Positions 8,346-15,669 of a stretch of 61,273 nt of DNA are shown here, one piece after another. The stretch's first letter is position 1; the number at the start of each line of letters is the position of its first letter. The stretch comes from JAFDVL01 sp043736395 (GTDB taxonomy: Bacteria; Acidobacteriota; Blastocatellia; RBC074). The notes under the pieces are model-generated. The model was not told the origin of the DNA and ran no database searches. It saw only the letters and a list, made by a program, of their open reading frames with translations. The translations under genes were made by a program, and so were the position numbers. Where the stretch lies: NCBI GenBank assembly GCA_043736395.1, contig JAYTCQ010000402.1, forward strand, positions 1 through 61,273, written 5' to 3'.

Positions 8346-8709
8346 GGGGGTGCACTGGTTTCGATGGGAGACCTGCAGCGACGGATGCATACCGGGATGC
8401 TTGTAACCCGTACTCTGCAAGCAAAACATAATTGCGAATACAGAACTCGCGATGGCTGCCTAGTTAACTCTAGTTCACAGCTCGTCCGCTCACGCTTTGT
8501 CTATAAGTGTGAATCCGGGCGTCACTTTTATAGACTGGTTCTCTAATGCAGGTCAGAATTAGAGAGCGAGATTTTCTGACATAGTTCACGCACGGTTCTT
8601 CGCCGATTCTGCTGCCGGGCGTGGATGAAATTTAAGCGAAACGGCTAAGTATGTAGATGCCTTCGGGAATGGCTGCCAGACGTCGGTTCGATTCCGACCA
8701 CCTCCACCA
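8346..8709 (+). ncRNA. ssrA: tmRNA (transfer-messenger RNA)
   Basis: A 364-nt single-piece tmRNA that rescues stalled ribosomes and tags their products for proteolysis. The 5' end GGGGGTGCACTGGTTTCGAT (from 8346) and the 3' end CGGTTCGATTCCGACC... CACCTCC-A-CCA (to 8709) form the tRNA-like domain. The acceptor stem GGGGGTG (8346-8352) pairs with CACCTCC, with one G-U, and CCA is encoded (8707-8709). The tag reading frame ends ANTELAMAA (8434-8460) with a TAG stop at 8461-8463; the last residues match the small-hydrophobic-AA degron read by ClpXP. The resume codon is unclear: in-frame codons upstream are AAG CAA AAC ATA ATT. Several pseudoknot-like G/C blocks lie between the tag and the 3' end. 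Confidence 0.95.
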
Positions 8710-8720
8710 AATTTTGATAA

Positions 8721-8834
8721 AAGCAAAAGGCAAATATCAAAGGTTAAAAAGCAAAAGGCAGAGTTTTTTTAGTAAATATATTTCTTCCGAAACAGCTTTT
8801 TGATTTTTGATATTTGCCTTTTGCCTTTTGCTTT
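8721..8834. repeat. Inverted repeat built from 7-bp units, between ssrA and murI
   Basis: The left side reads in 7-bp steps AGCAAAA GGCAAAT ATCAAAG GTTAAAA AGCAAAA GGCAGAG. The right side holds ATTTGCC TTTTGCC TTTTGCT, ending 2 bp before the murI ATG. Arms 8723-8741 and 8806-8824 are perfect 19-bp complements. It resembles short tandemly repeated (STRR-like) sequences and may also act as a terminator for ssrA. The right arm is translatable as an apparent N-terminal extension of murI, but the conserved protein starts after it. Confidence 0.8.
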
Positions 8835-8836
8835 CT

Positions 8837-9661
8837 ATGAACTCACTTCCCATTGGCATTTTCGATTCCGGCGTCGGCGGACTTTCAGTTTTACGCGCTG
8901 TCCGTGAACGTTTGCCGCGAGAAAATATTATTTATCTGGGTGATACGGCGCGTGTGCCGTACGGTACGAAATCACGTTCGACGGTTGAGCGGTACGCTGT
9001 CGAAGACGCTGCTTTTCTGATTGGCAAAGGCGTTAAAGTCATTATTATTGCCTGCAATACGGCTTCAGCACTCGCGCGGGAAAGATTGCGCAGTGAATTT
9101 GAAATTCCATTTTTAAGTGTCATCGGGCCAGGAGTCAGAGCTGCCGCGAAAGCAACAAAAAGTAATCGCATCGGCGTCATCGCAACGGAAGCGACGATTG
9201 GCAGCGACGCCTACGCACAAGGGATTCGTGAAGTATTTGCTAATGAATCGGTAGAAATTTTTTCGCAAGCTTGTCCTTTATTTGTGCCGTTAGTCGAGGA
9301 AGGCGAAACGGATTCACCGATCACAAAATCTGTTGCGGAAAAATATCTGGCTCCGTTGCGAGAAGAAAATATTGATACGCTGGTGCTGGGATGCACGCAC
9401 TATCCATTGCTGAAAAAAGTTATTGCTGAAACTATCGGAAACGAAGTCAATTTGATTGATTCGGGTGCGGCGACGGCGATAGAAATGGCGGAACTTTTAG
9501 CGCAACAAAATTTGCTGAATTCACAAACTGAAAATGGTAAGTGTGAGTTTTACGTGACCGATTCCGCGCAGAGATTTAATCGAATCGCAGAACGGTTTTT
9601 AGGTCATAAACTGGATTACATAGAGGCAGTTGAGGTACAGGAACATGTCAGAACGTCTTGA
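8837..9661 (+). CDS. murI: Glutamate racemase
   Basis: A 274-residue, cofactor-independent racemase that makes D-glutamate for peptidoglycan. The family start PIGIFDSGVGGLSVLRAV is complete, with Asp10 and Ser11. The two catalytic cysteines are Cys73 in IIACNTASA and Cys186 in LVLGCTHYPLL. The start is set at 8837 (MNSLPIG) because the ten codons before it come from the 7-bp repeat block. No strong Shine-Dalgarno sequence is visible, as the repeat occupies that place. The last 17 nt overlap the rph start, so the two are probably translated from one message. It supplies the D-Glu used by MurD, encoded further along the window. Confidence 0.93.
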   Translation: MNSLPIGIFDSGVGGLSVLRAVRERLPRENIIYLGDTARVPYGTKSRSTVERYAVEDAAFLIGKGVKVIIIACNTASALARERLRSEFEIPFLSVIGPGVRAAAKATKSNRIGVIATEATIGSDAYAQGIREVFANESVEIFSQACPLFVPLVEEGETDSPITKSVAEKYLAPLREENIDTLVLGCTHYPLLKKVIAETIGNEVNLIDSGAATAIEMAELLAQQNLLNSQTENGKCEFYVTDSAQRFNRIAERFLGHKLDYIEAVEVQEHVRTS

Positions 9662-10388
9662 TGGAAGAACTTCTTTGGAGCTGCGGGCAACCAAAATCAC
9701 TCCGGGGTTCACTAAGTATGCCGAGGGTTCGGTTTTGATTGAGGTCGGTTCGACCAAAGTTATTTGCAATGCCACAGTGGATGAAAAAGTGCCGAACTTT
9801 TTGAAGGGCAAGGGAAATGGTTGGGTGACGGCGGAATATTCCATGTTGCCGCGCGCGACTGACTCTCGCACCAATCGCGAGGTGAATCGTGGAGCGCCGT
9901 CAGGACGGACTCACGAAATTCAGCGTTTGATCGGTCGCAGCCTTCGTGCTGTGATTGATATGAAAGTACTGGGTGAACGGACAGTGACGATTGATTGCGA
10001 TGTAATTCAGGCGGATGGTGGAACGCGAACGGCTTCGATTACGGGCGGTTTTGTGGCATTAGCTCTCGCGCTAAATAAAAGTGTAGAGAGCGGGAAAATT
10101 GCAAAGCTTCCGCTCAAGGATTATTTAGCTGCGGTGAGTGTGGGCGTAGTTGAAAATCAGGTATTATTGGATTTAGCATATACCGAAGATTCTGTTGCCG
10201 AAGTTGACATGAATATTATTAAAACAGGCGATGGGCGATTTGTTGAATTGCAGGGCACAGCGGAGCAAGATGCTTTTTCGCGCGACCAAATGAATGAACT
10301 GATTGATGCGGCGGAAATTGGAATTGAAAAATTAATGGCAATTCAACGCGCAGTAATTGAAGAATTCATCGGTAAAAGTTTATTTTAG
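9645..10388 (+). CDS. rph: Ribonuclease PH
   Basis: A 247-residue phosphorolytic 3'-5' exoribonuclease that trims tRNA 3' ends; it forms a hexameric ring. The family opening RLDGRTSLELRATKITPGF is followed by the core GGWVTAEYSMLPRAT-like block (NGWVTAEYSMLPRATDSR), the RNA/phosphate-binding RTHEIQRLIGRSLRAVID, and ADGGTRTASITGGFVAL. All blocks are in normal order and the length is as expected. The ATG at 9645 has AGG 5 nt upstream and overlaps the murI end by 17 nt, a layout (murI-rph) found in several bacteria. Confidence 0.95.
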   Translation: MSERLDGRTSLELRATKITPGFTKYAEGSVLIEVGSTKVICNATVDEKVPNFLKGKGNGWVTAEYSMLPRATDSRTNREVNRGAPSGRTHEIQRLIGRSLRAVIDMKVLGERTVTIDCDVIQADGGTRTASITGGFVALALALNKSVESGKIAKLPLKDYLAAVSVGVVENQVLLDLAYTEDSVAEVDMNIIKTGDGRFVELQGTAEQDAFSRDQMNELIDAAEIGIEKLMAIQRAVIEEFIGKSLF

Positions 10389-10478
10389 AAATCATCAGAT
10401 AAAAGTAATTTGATGATCGAATCAATTTTATTTTCCCAGCAAATTAAAAATCGCTGGCACTTTGAAGGGGAATTCAGG

Positions 10479-11024
10479 ATGTTTTCCAGATTTTGCTTTC
10501 TTGCAATTTTAACGTTTGGATTGATGTTTGGTTTGACTGCTTTCCTTAAAGTCGAAGCGCAGTCAGGCGGAACGTTAGTTGAAGACCCAGATAAGAAATA
10601 TACGCTTAACCTCCCGAATGCAGATTGGGCGGCGGTCAAATCAACTGACGGGTTAGGCCGTGAACAAATCGAAATTGTTTACAAAATTCGTGAAGACGGG
10701 CTTCTCAAAATTCGTCGGGTAGATATTGAAAAAGGCTCAAAATTAATTGATGCCGTGAATAAAGACGAAGGCCAGACACTGACATTTTTGCCTGGCTACA
10801 CAAAAGGCGCGCTCGAAGATTTCAGCGCAGCTGGCGGCAAAATTCCGGCCATCATGAAAACATATGATTTTACGCAGGGCGGACGACCCAAGATGGGACG
10901 GCATTATTATTTAATGGTTGATGACTCAACAGTTTATATCCTGCGTTTCACTGGTAATCGTGGCACGATGCAGGCTTTGCGAAGTCAGACAGATGTTCTC
11001 GCGCGTTCTTTCAAGGTGAAGTAA
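10479..11024 (+). CDS. Exported protein of unknown function
   Basis: A 181-residue protein with a signal peptide (FCFLAILTFGLMFGLTAFL, probably cut after VEA). The mature part starts SGGTLVEDPDKKYTLNLPN and looks like one compact alpha/beta domain; the segments FTQGGRPKMGRHYYLMVDDSTVYILRF and a closing DVLARSFKVK are typical of small secreted proteins of the PsbP/DUF1795-like kind that ask for a conserved LP..W motif near the start. I make no functional call. The ATG at 10479 follows an AGGGGAA stretch. Its TAA shares the A with the next ATG (TAATG at 11022-11026), so translation of the downstream gene is coupled. Confidence 0.65.
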   Translation: MFSRFCFLAILTFGLMFGLTAFLKVEAQSGGTLVEDPDKKYTLNLPNADWAAVKSTDGLGREQIEIVYKIREDGLLKIRRVDIEKGSKLIDAVNKDEGQTLTFLPGYTKGALEDFSAAGGKIPAIMKTYDFTQGGRPKMGRHYYLMVDDSTVYILRFTGNRGTMQALRSQTDVLARSFKVK

Positions 11025-11425
11025 TGACGGACGATCACGTCGCAGTGTTACAAGCCAATCAAATATTTTATGCAGCCGTTCAGGCCGCCGATATAGAAAA
11101 AATGTCGGACTGTTGGTTGCACGAAAGTTGGGTGAAATGCACTCATCCGGGTTGGGAAGTGTTGTGCGGATGGAACGACATCAAAGCTAGTTGGGAACAG
11201 ATTTTTACGCACGGTCAGCAGTTATCGGTTGTCATTAGTGAAACGGAAGTGAAGCTGGCTGATCATTTTGCTTCCCTTAGCTGTACTGAAAATTTAACTG
11301 TTCTTGATGAAGAAACGCAAACCCCAACCTCAGTTTCGTTAAGCGCCTCAAACCTTTTCAAACGAGTCGGTGATCAATGGTTAATGATTCATCATCACTC
11401 AACTCCTATTCTAAAATCTTCATGA
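11024..11425 (+). CDS. NTF2-like / SnoaL-fold protein
   Basis: A 133-residue protein with the NTF2-like cone fold pattern: an N-terminal helix (DDHVAVLQANQIFYAAVQAADIEKMSDCWL), then HPGWEVLCGWNDIKASWEQIF, and beta strands ending FKRVGDQWLMIHHHSTP. This is the DUF4440/SnoaL-3 layout in which a W/GW motif after the second helix and a final HHH.S segment are common. Members may bind small ligands or act as isomerases or hydrolases; nothing here tells which. Start and stop overlap the neighbours (TAATG before, ATGA after), so it sits in a coupled unit with the exported protein and the cupin. Confidence 0.8.
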   Translation: MTDDHVAVLQANQIFYAAVQAADIEKMSDCWLHESWVKCTHPGWEVLCGWNDIKASWEQIFTHGQQLSVVISETEVKLADHFASLSCTENLTVLDEETQTPTSVSLSASNLFKRVGDQWLMIHHHSTPILKSS

Positions 11426-11751
11426 ATCCCAAAGATGTTTTAGCTGCGGCTTTGTTCTTGCCCGACAAAATGCAGAAGAACAATTTGTATGAAACTCCAA
11501 ATTTTTTCTGTGACGTTTATGCGTTGGAGCCGGGACAGGAACAAAAGCCGCACGCGCACGATGATGCTGATAAGATTTATTATGTGCTCGAAGGGCGAGG
11601 AATTTTTTTGGTAGGAACGGAAGAGCGGGAATTATCGCAGCACAAAATCGTTTTAGCCGCCGCAGGTGAACCACACGGAGTTCGCAACGCCAGCGAAGAA
11701 CGTTTAAAATTACTGGTTTTCATGACTCCCAATCCTAATTTCAAAAAGTAA
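11422..11751 (+). CDS. Small single-domain cupin
   Basis: A 109-residue beta-barrel protein. Cupin motif 1 is visible as PHAHDDADKIYYVLEGRG with the metal-binding His/His/Asp or Glu positions, and motif 2 as AGEPHGVRNASEERLKLLVF with a third His. The metal and substrate are unknown. The ATG at 11422 overlaps the previous stop (ATGA); an earlier in-frame ATG at 11377 would lie inside the NTF2-like gene and lacks homology. It is the last gene of the rph-to-cupin plus-strand run and ends 2 bp from the convergent HDAC-family gene. Confidence 0.8.
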   Translation: MNPKDVLAAALFLPDKMQKNNLYETPNFFCDVYALEPGQEQKPHAHDDADKIYYVLEGRGIFLVGTEERELSQHKIVLAAAGEPHGVRNASEERLKLLVFMTPNPNFKK

Positions 11752-11752
11752 A

Positions 11753-12649
11753 TCAAGCGTACTGAAGCGCGACGCGAACCGTATTACAATGTGCTTCCAC
11801 GGTATCATCAATATCTTTGCCGTAGCCTCCGCCCATTGTCGTGACAACTGGAATATTTCGCTCTCGACAATTTCCAATCACAAATTCATCGCGCAGTTTT
11901 AATCCCTCCAGCGTTAATTTCAATTTGCCCAAACGATCGCTTTCATGCGGATCAACTCCCGATTGATAGAAGACAAAATCAGGATTGAATTCAGCTAAAA
12001 TTTTTGGCAGGTAAGCTTCTAATAAATTGAGATATTCGTCATCGCCGATGCCTTCCGGCAAATTCACGTCAACTGTACTTTGTTCTTTTCTGAGCGGAAA
12101 ATTTTTTTCGCCGTGCATTGAGAACGTGAAAACGCTTTCGTCATTTTGAAAAATCGCAGCCGTTCCATTTCCCTGATGAACATCGCAATCAATCACCAGG
12201 ATTTTCTGTGCGAAGCCATCACGTTGTAATACGCGCGCAGCAATCGCGATGTCGTTCAGCACGCAATATCCTTCGCCATGATCGGGGAAAGCATGATGCG
12301 TACCGCCTGCTAAATTCGAAGCGATGCCGTCACGCAAAGCATTTTTGGCGGCGATTAAAGTTCCCTGCGCTGAGGATTGTGAACGATGCACGAGCCTAGG
12401 CGTCCACGGAAAACCAATCCGACGAATTTCCGCTGGCGTCAGATTTCCATTCTTGCAGCGAAACCAATAATCATCAGTATGAACCAGTAAAATGTCTTCA
12501 TCGGAAGCCAAATCAGGTTCGACCAGATGCCAGTGCGTGATCGTGTTTTCTTCAAGCAAACGATCTCGTACCAGGCGATATTTTTGCATCGGAAAAGGAT
12601 GTGTAGGAATTAAGGGAATGCGATAGCGGTCGGAATAACAGACTTTCAT
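11753..12649 (-). CDS. Histone-deacetylase-family (AcuC-like) hydrolase
   Basis: A 298-residue zinc amidohydrolase of the arginase/deacetylase superfamily. Bacterial members deacetylate acetyl-lysine proteins, acetylpolyamines or related amides. The motif NLAGGTHHAFPDHGEGYCVLND gives the His-His catalytic pair, and DCDVHQGNG gives the Asp/His zinc ligands. The second Asp ligand is in YQSGVDPHESDRLG and the late loop is TMGGGYG. This is a shortened single-domain form (AcuC-like proteins are about 375-390 residues). It starts exactly at the stop of the upstream thioesterase gene (TAATG), so the two are coupled. The substrate cannot be inferred. Confidence 0.88.
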   Translation of the reverse strand: MKVCYSDRYRIPLIPTHPFPMQKYRLVRDRLLEENTITHWHLVEPDLASDEDILLVHTDDYWFRCKNGNLTPAEIRRIGFPWTPRLVHRSQSSAQGTLIAAKNALRDGIASNLAGGTHHAFPDHGEGYCVLNDIAIAARVLQRDGFAQKILVIDCDVHQGNGTAAIFQNDESVFTFSMHGEKNFPLRKEQSTVDVNLPEGIGDDEYLNLLEAYLPKILAEFNPDFVFYQSGVDPHESDRLGKLKLTLEGLKLRDEFVIGNCRERNIPVVTTMGGGYGKDIDDTVEAHCNTVRVALQYA

Positions 12650-13038
12650 TAATCCAGAATCGGGATTGGATGGCGGTTATCGTCTACGGCCACATAAACA
12701 ACTTCGGCTTCCATGACACGGACTTTTTCTCCGCTGCCGCCTTTGCGAACGGCTTCAACAATGATGTCAATCGTTACCGAAGTGCGTCCAATTTTTTTAG
12801 TGCTGGTATAAAAACTGACCAGATCGCCAACGAAAACCGGAGCGATGAATTCGACTCCGTGCATTGCCACAGTCACGAAAAGTTTGTCGGCATGTTTGCG
12901 GGCTTCGACTGCGCCTGCCAGATCAAGGTAACTGAGAATGACGCCGCCAAAAATAGTTCCGGTGTGATTGGTGTCTTTCGGCATCATTGAGACGCGGATG
13001 GCGGGATCGCCGAAAGATTTGGGTTCTTCAATTTCCAT
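12649..13038 (-). CDS. Hotdog-fold acyl-CoA thioesterase (YciA-like)
   Basis: A 129-residue single hotdog domain that hydrolyses acyl-CoA to free acid and CoA. The signature MPKDTNHTGTIFGGVILSYLDLAGAVEA, with NHTG/IFGG and the central helix carrying the catalytic Asp, matches the YciA/acyl-CoA hydrolase group; VTVAMHGVEFIAPVFVGDLV follows in register. The chain is complete and of normal length. It is coupled with the HDAC-family gene through a TAATG overlap and follows the VWFA gene with a 5-bp gap, so all three may be on one transcript. Confidence 0.88.
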   Translation of the reverse strand: MEIEEPKSFGDPAIRVSMMPKDTNHTGTIFGGVILSYLDLAGAVEARKHADKLFVTVAMHGVEFIAPVFVGDLVSFYTSTKKIGRTSVTIDIIVEAVRKGGSGEKVRVMEAEVVYVAVDDNRHPIPILD

Positions 13039-13043
13039 TAAAT

Positions 13044-14012
13044 TTAATATTGATGTGGCGGATGCGAATATTTTGTTCTTAGCTGAAGGCTGCCGTCTGA
13101 ACTGGTCAGCAGTAATAATCGCTTATTAATATAATTGACACCTTCAGGATAATAGGTCAGCTGATAGCGTTCGTTGCGGAGCTCATCGCAAATTTCTTTG
13201 ACTGCGTTTTTAATGTCGCCATCGATAGAAAAGATTTTTCCGCCGGTGCTGGAGGTTAATTGTTCCAGACAATCAACGGGCTTCGGAGAATCTTTGCGGA
13301 GTGCGCCGCGCGTTCGATCTTTGACCTGAATGGCATACACCGTTACGTTTTCATCTTGTAATGTATTCAGAATCCGGTCGTATTTAATTTTGCTGTCACG
13401 ATCCAATCCATCGCTCACTAAAACAATTACTCGTTTTGAATAACCGATTGCCGGACGCATGACGTCTTCCATCACAACATCCAAAGCATCAAATAAACGC
13501 GGCGTATCGCTTTTACGCAGCAGCCCTAACGTGTTTTGTAAGTCTTCAGGTTTGTCAGTGAAGTCAGTAATAATTTCCGGTTTCAGGTCATAGCCGATGA
13601 CCATGACTTTGTCGCCTTCATAAATTTCAGGTGCAAAAGCAGCGGGAACGGCGGCGAGTTTCTTTATGTCAGTTTGCAAGGACGCAGAATTGTCGAGGAG
13701 CACCACAATTCGCGCGGGACTGCCGTCAGGCGAAAGCGATTCAATCTTTTGCGGAATGCCGGCGTCATGTAATTCAAGTTTATCTTTGGTCAGGATTCGT
13801 TCGTTTTCCTGCGGGGGCTTATTTGAACCAAGCAAAGGTTTCGGTTTCGTCGCGTCTTCGGTGAATTTGACATACAGCGGAACGACGGTTGAACGACGCG
13901 CCGAAGTCAAATTACGTCCGGCCTGTGCGGAAGTTTCCTGACAAGATATCGCCGTCAAACACGAACAGAAAATAAATGCAATAAGGCTGAAATTATAACT
14001 TTGTGGTTTCAT
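13044..14012 (-). CDS. Secreted VWFA-domain protein (Acidobacterial type)
   Basis: A 322-residue protein with a signal peptide ending LTAISCQ, which fits a lipobox with Cys as the lipidated residue. The domain contains the adhesion-site MIDAS motif in IVVLLDNSASL (D-x-S-x-S), with further strands VMVIGYDLK and VIVLVSDGLDRDS, and ends in a beta-rich YQLTYYPEG segment. This is the layout of the family described as VWFA-related Acidobacterial domain, in which secreted or lipid-anchored proteins have a VWA fold after a short N-terminal beta stretch. The RBS AAGGAG lies 7 nt before the ATG. The role, probably protein binding at the cell surface, is inferred. Confidence 0.85.
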   Translation of the reverse strand: MKPQSYNFSLIAFIFCSCLTAISCQETSAQAGRNLTSARRSTVVPLYVKFTEDATKPKPLLGSNKPPQENERILTKDKLELHDAGIPQKIESLSPDGSPARIVVLLDNSASLQTDIKKLAAVPAAFAPEIYEGDKVMVIGYDLKPEIITDFTDKPEDLQNTLGLLRKSDTPRLFDALDVVMEDVMRPAIGYSKRVIVLVSDGLDRDSKIKYDRILNTLQDENVTVYAIQVKDRTRGALRKDSPKPVDCLEQLTSSTGGKIFSIDGDIKNAVKEICDELRNERYQLTYYPEGVNYINKRLLLLTSSDGSLQLRTKYSHPPHQY

Positions 14013-14033
14013 GATACTGCTCCTTCCACAGAA

Positions 14034-14117
14034 GTAGGATAGGCGTCCCCGCCTGTCCTCTTTTCACAATAAAAGTATTTTCTGAGACAAGAGGACAGGC
14101 GGGGACGCCTATCCTAC
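14034..14117. repeat. REPIN-like palindrome, copy 1
   Basis: Two perfect 27-bp arms (14034-14060 and 14091-14117) are separated by a 30-bp spacer. Each arm contains its own mini-hairpin AGGCG-TCCC-CGCCT, so the element is a pair of REP-like units in inverted orientation. It lies between two minus-strand genes. A second copy with the same core is at 15585-15645. Confidence 0.92.
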
Positions 14118-14120
14118 CTT

Positions 14121-14435
14121 TTAAGTCGCGGCTTCGGTTTTCTTTGCAGGTTTGGCCTCAGTCTTTTCAGGCTTGCTTTCGGCCTTCTCGGTTTTTTCCG
14201 ATTTCTCAGCTTTATCTGCTTTTTCCGCTTTCACTGTCTCCTTCGGAGCCGCGCCGCTTTTGCTATAATCAGTCACATACCAGCCAGAGCCTTTCAGCTG
14301 AAAACTGGTTTGCGAAAATTGTTTTTCAAGTTTACCTTTGCACTCCGGGCAACGTGACAAAGGCTTATCGTTAATCTTTTGCATTACCTCCAACTGATGT
14401 CCGCATTTCGTGCAGGCATATTCATAAATCGGCAT
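14121..14435 (-). CDS. FmdB-type zinc ribbon protein
   Basis: A 104-residue protein with the FmdB regulatory-domain zinc ribbon. The sequence MPIYEYACTKCG is the family hallmark, with Cys8, Cys11, Cys29 and Cys32 as metal ligands. The motif continues through the FQLKGSGWYVTDY segment near residues 51-63, which is shared by family members. The last 35 residues are a low-complexity Lys/Glu/Ala/Thr tail (EKADKAEKSEKTEKAE...) that is likely disordered. The exact biological role of these proteins is not settled. GGAGG lies 12 nt before the ATG. Confidence 0.9.
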   Translation of the reverse strand: MPIYEYACTKCGHQLEVMQKINDKPLSRCPECKGKLEKQFSQTSFQLKGSGWYVTDYSKSGAAPKETVKAEKADKAEKSEKTEKAESKPEKTEAKPAKKTEAAT

Positions 14436-14631
14436 GTAATGTAAACCTCCAAATAACCAAAAAATTCAAGTCACTAATCAAAAATTTAACATATTCGAGG
14501 TAGTGATTACCATTGGCAGGTCAAAAAAACCAATTCAGATCAGGTCAGGTCATAGAACAGGGTTCAGAATCCGCCAGACTCTATGATAAAATGCTGGTTC
14601 TTTCACTTGAAAATAATAACTGAGGTTACTC

Positions 14632-14916
14632 ATGACTACGATTGATTGTACGCGTTGTGGAAATAATTTTGCCAGTCTTGAAAAAGCGCCATTTGGAGGC
14701 GCGCTTGGCAAACGCATTCATGAGAATATTTGTCAGGGCTGTTGGAAAGAATGGTTAGCCAAACAAAATCAATTGATCAATCATTTCGGACTTAGCACGA
14801 TCAATCCTGAGCATCAACAGTTTTTGATCGAAAACATGAAAACGTTTCTTTTCAATGAAGGGCAACTGCCTCAAGCGGTAATTGACACTACGCTGGAAGG
14901 TACGGTCACACATTAA
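14632..14916 (+). CDS. YggX-like Fe(2+)-trafficking protein
   Basis: A 94-residue protein aligned in layout with E. coli YggX, which helps protect Fe-S clusters from oxidation. Shared features are PFGGALGKRIHENIC, the W-x-x-W/L-A-KQNQLINHFGL block, NPEHQQFLIENMKTFLF, and the acidic tail. Unlike E. coli YggX, the N-terminus has a CTRCG pair (Cys6, Cys9) and another Cys near residues 34-37 (ICQGC), so it may bind metal. It is followed 3 bp later by lepB. Function is inferred by family resemblance. Confidence 0.85.
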   Translation: MTTIDCTRCGNNFASLEKAPFGGALGKRIHENICQGCWKEWLAKQNQLINHFGLSTINPEHQQFLIENMKTFLFNEGQLPQAVIDTTLEGTVTH

Positions 14917-14919
14917 GCT

Positions 14920-15582
14920 ATGACAAACGAAAAAGAATTCATTGGAATCAGAATCGAAGACGATCCAGGCATTCGCGAAGTGCGCGACCTGATGGCTCCT
15001 TACAGCACCGCAGAAGAATCCAAAAGTCTGTGGGCCGAAGCGCGGTCATTAATGCGCGACATTCTGATTGCCTGTTTAATTGCCACCTTCATCATTTTCT
15101 TTCTGGTACGTCCGGTGCGCGTCGAAGGAGAAAGCATGAAGCCTCGATTGCAGGATCGCGACCGAATTTTTGTCAATCAAATGGTGTATTCCATGCGCGA
15201 ATGGTTTGGCGATAATCAGCCCATCAAACGCGGAGATATTGTCGTTCTCTATTATCCGAATGATCCTTCTAAATCATATATTAAACGTGTGATCGGCTTA
15301 CCTGGCGAAGAAGTCACCATCGAAAACGGGAAGCTTTACATTAACGGCGTCCTGCATCAGGAACCTTACTTAACGCCGGAAAACATTAACTCGTATAACC
15401 GCAAAGCGATTACTAAGTCCGTGGAAGATCATCATTATTTTGTCATGGGCGATAACCGGAATTACAGCAGCGATAGCCGTGACTGGGGTTTGGTCCCGGA
15501 AAAATATATCTACGGCAAAGCGATGTATCGCTATTATTCACCCCTGAACTGGTTTGCCAGTGTCGGTTCGTTGAACCAATAA
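14920..15582 (+). CDS. lepB: Signal peptidase I
   Basis: A 220-residue inner-membrane serine protease that removes signal peptides from exported proteins. One TM segment (ILIACLIATFIIFFLV, about 48-63) is followed by the catalytic VEGESMKPRL with nucleophile Ser72, and the general-base lysine is Lys122 in YIKRVIGLPGE. The family box MGDNRNYSSDSRDWG is complete. The chain is slightly shorter than E. coli LepB (one TM instead of two), like those of many Gram-positive and other bacteria. A second, cytoplasmic N-terminal tail of about 45 residues is present. It lies 3 bp after the YggX-like gene. Confidence 0.94.
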   Translation: MTNEKEFIGIRIEDDPGIREVRDLMAPYSTAEESKSLWAEARSLMRDILIACLIATFIIFFLVRPVRVEGESMKPRLQDRDRIFVNQMVYSMREWFGDNQPIKRGDIVVLYYPNDPSKSYIKRVIGLPGEEVTIENGKLYINGVLHQEPYLTPENINSYNRKAITKSVEDHHYFVMGDNRNYSSDSRDWGLVPEKYIYGKAMYRYYSPLNWFASVGSLNQ

Positions 15583-15584
15583 AG

Positions 15585-15645
15585 GTACGATAGGCGTCCC
15601 CGCCTGTCGAAATTTTAAGACGGCAGGCGGGGACGCCTATCGTAC
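15585..15645. repeat. REPIN-like palindrome, copy 2
   Basis: Two perfect 22-bp arms (15585-15606 and 15624-15645) flank a 17-bp spacer, only 2 bp after the lepB stop and 24 bp before carA. The core, including the internal AGGCGTCCCCGCCT hairpin, equals that of copy 1 (14034-14117). The spacer differs, so the arms are what is conserved. It may also attenuate transcription between lepB and carA. Confidence 0.92.
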
Positions 15646-15669
15646 ACATCCAAGAGGAATAATTAATCA

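Noticed and set aside
8242..8424. An upstream extension of the aroDE reading frame
   Set aside because: It overlaps the tmRNA promoter and 5' end on the other strand, and family homology starts only at 8241.
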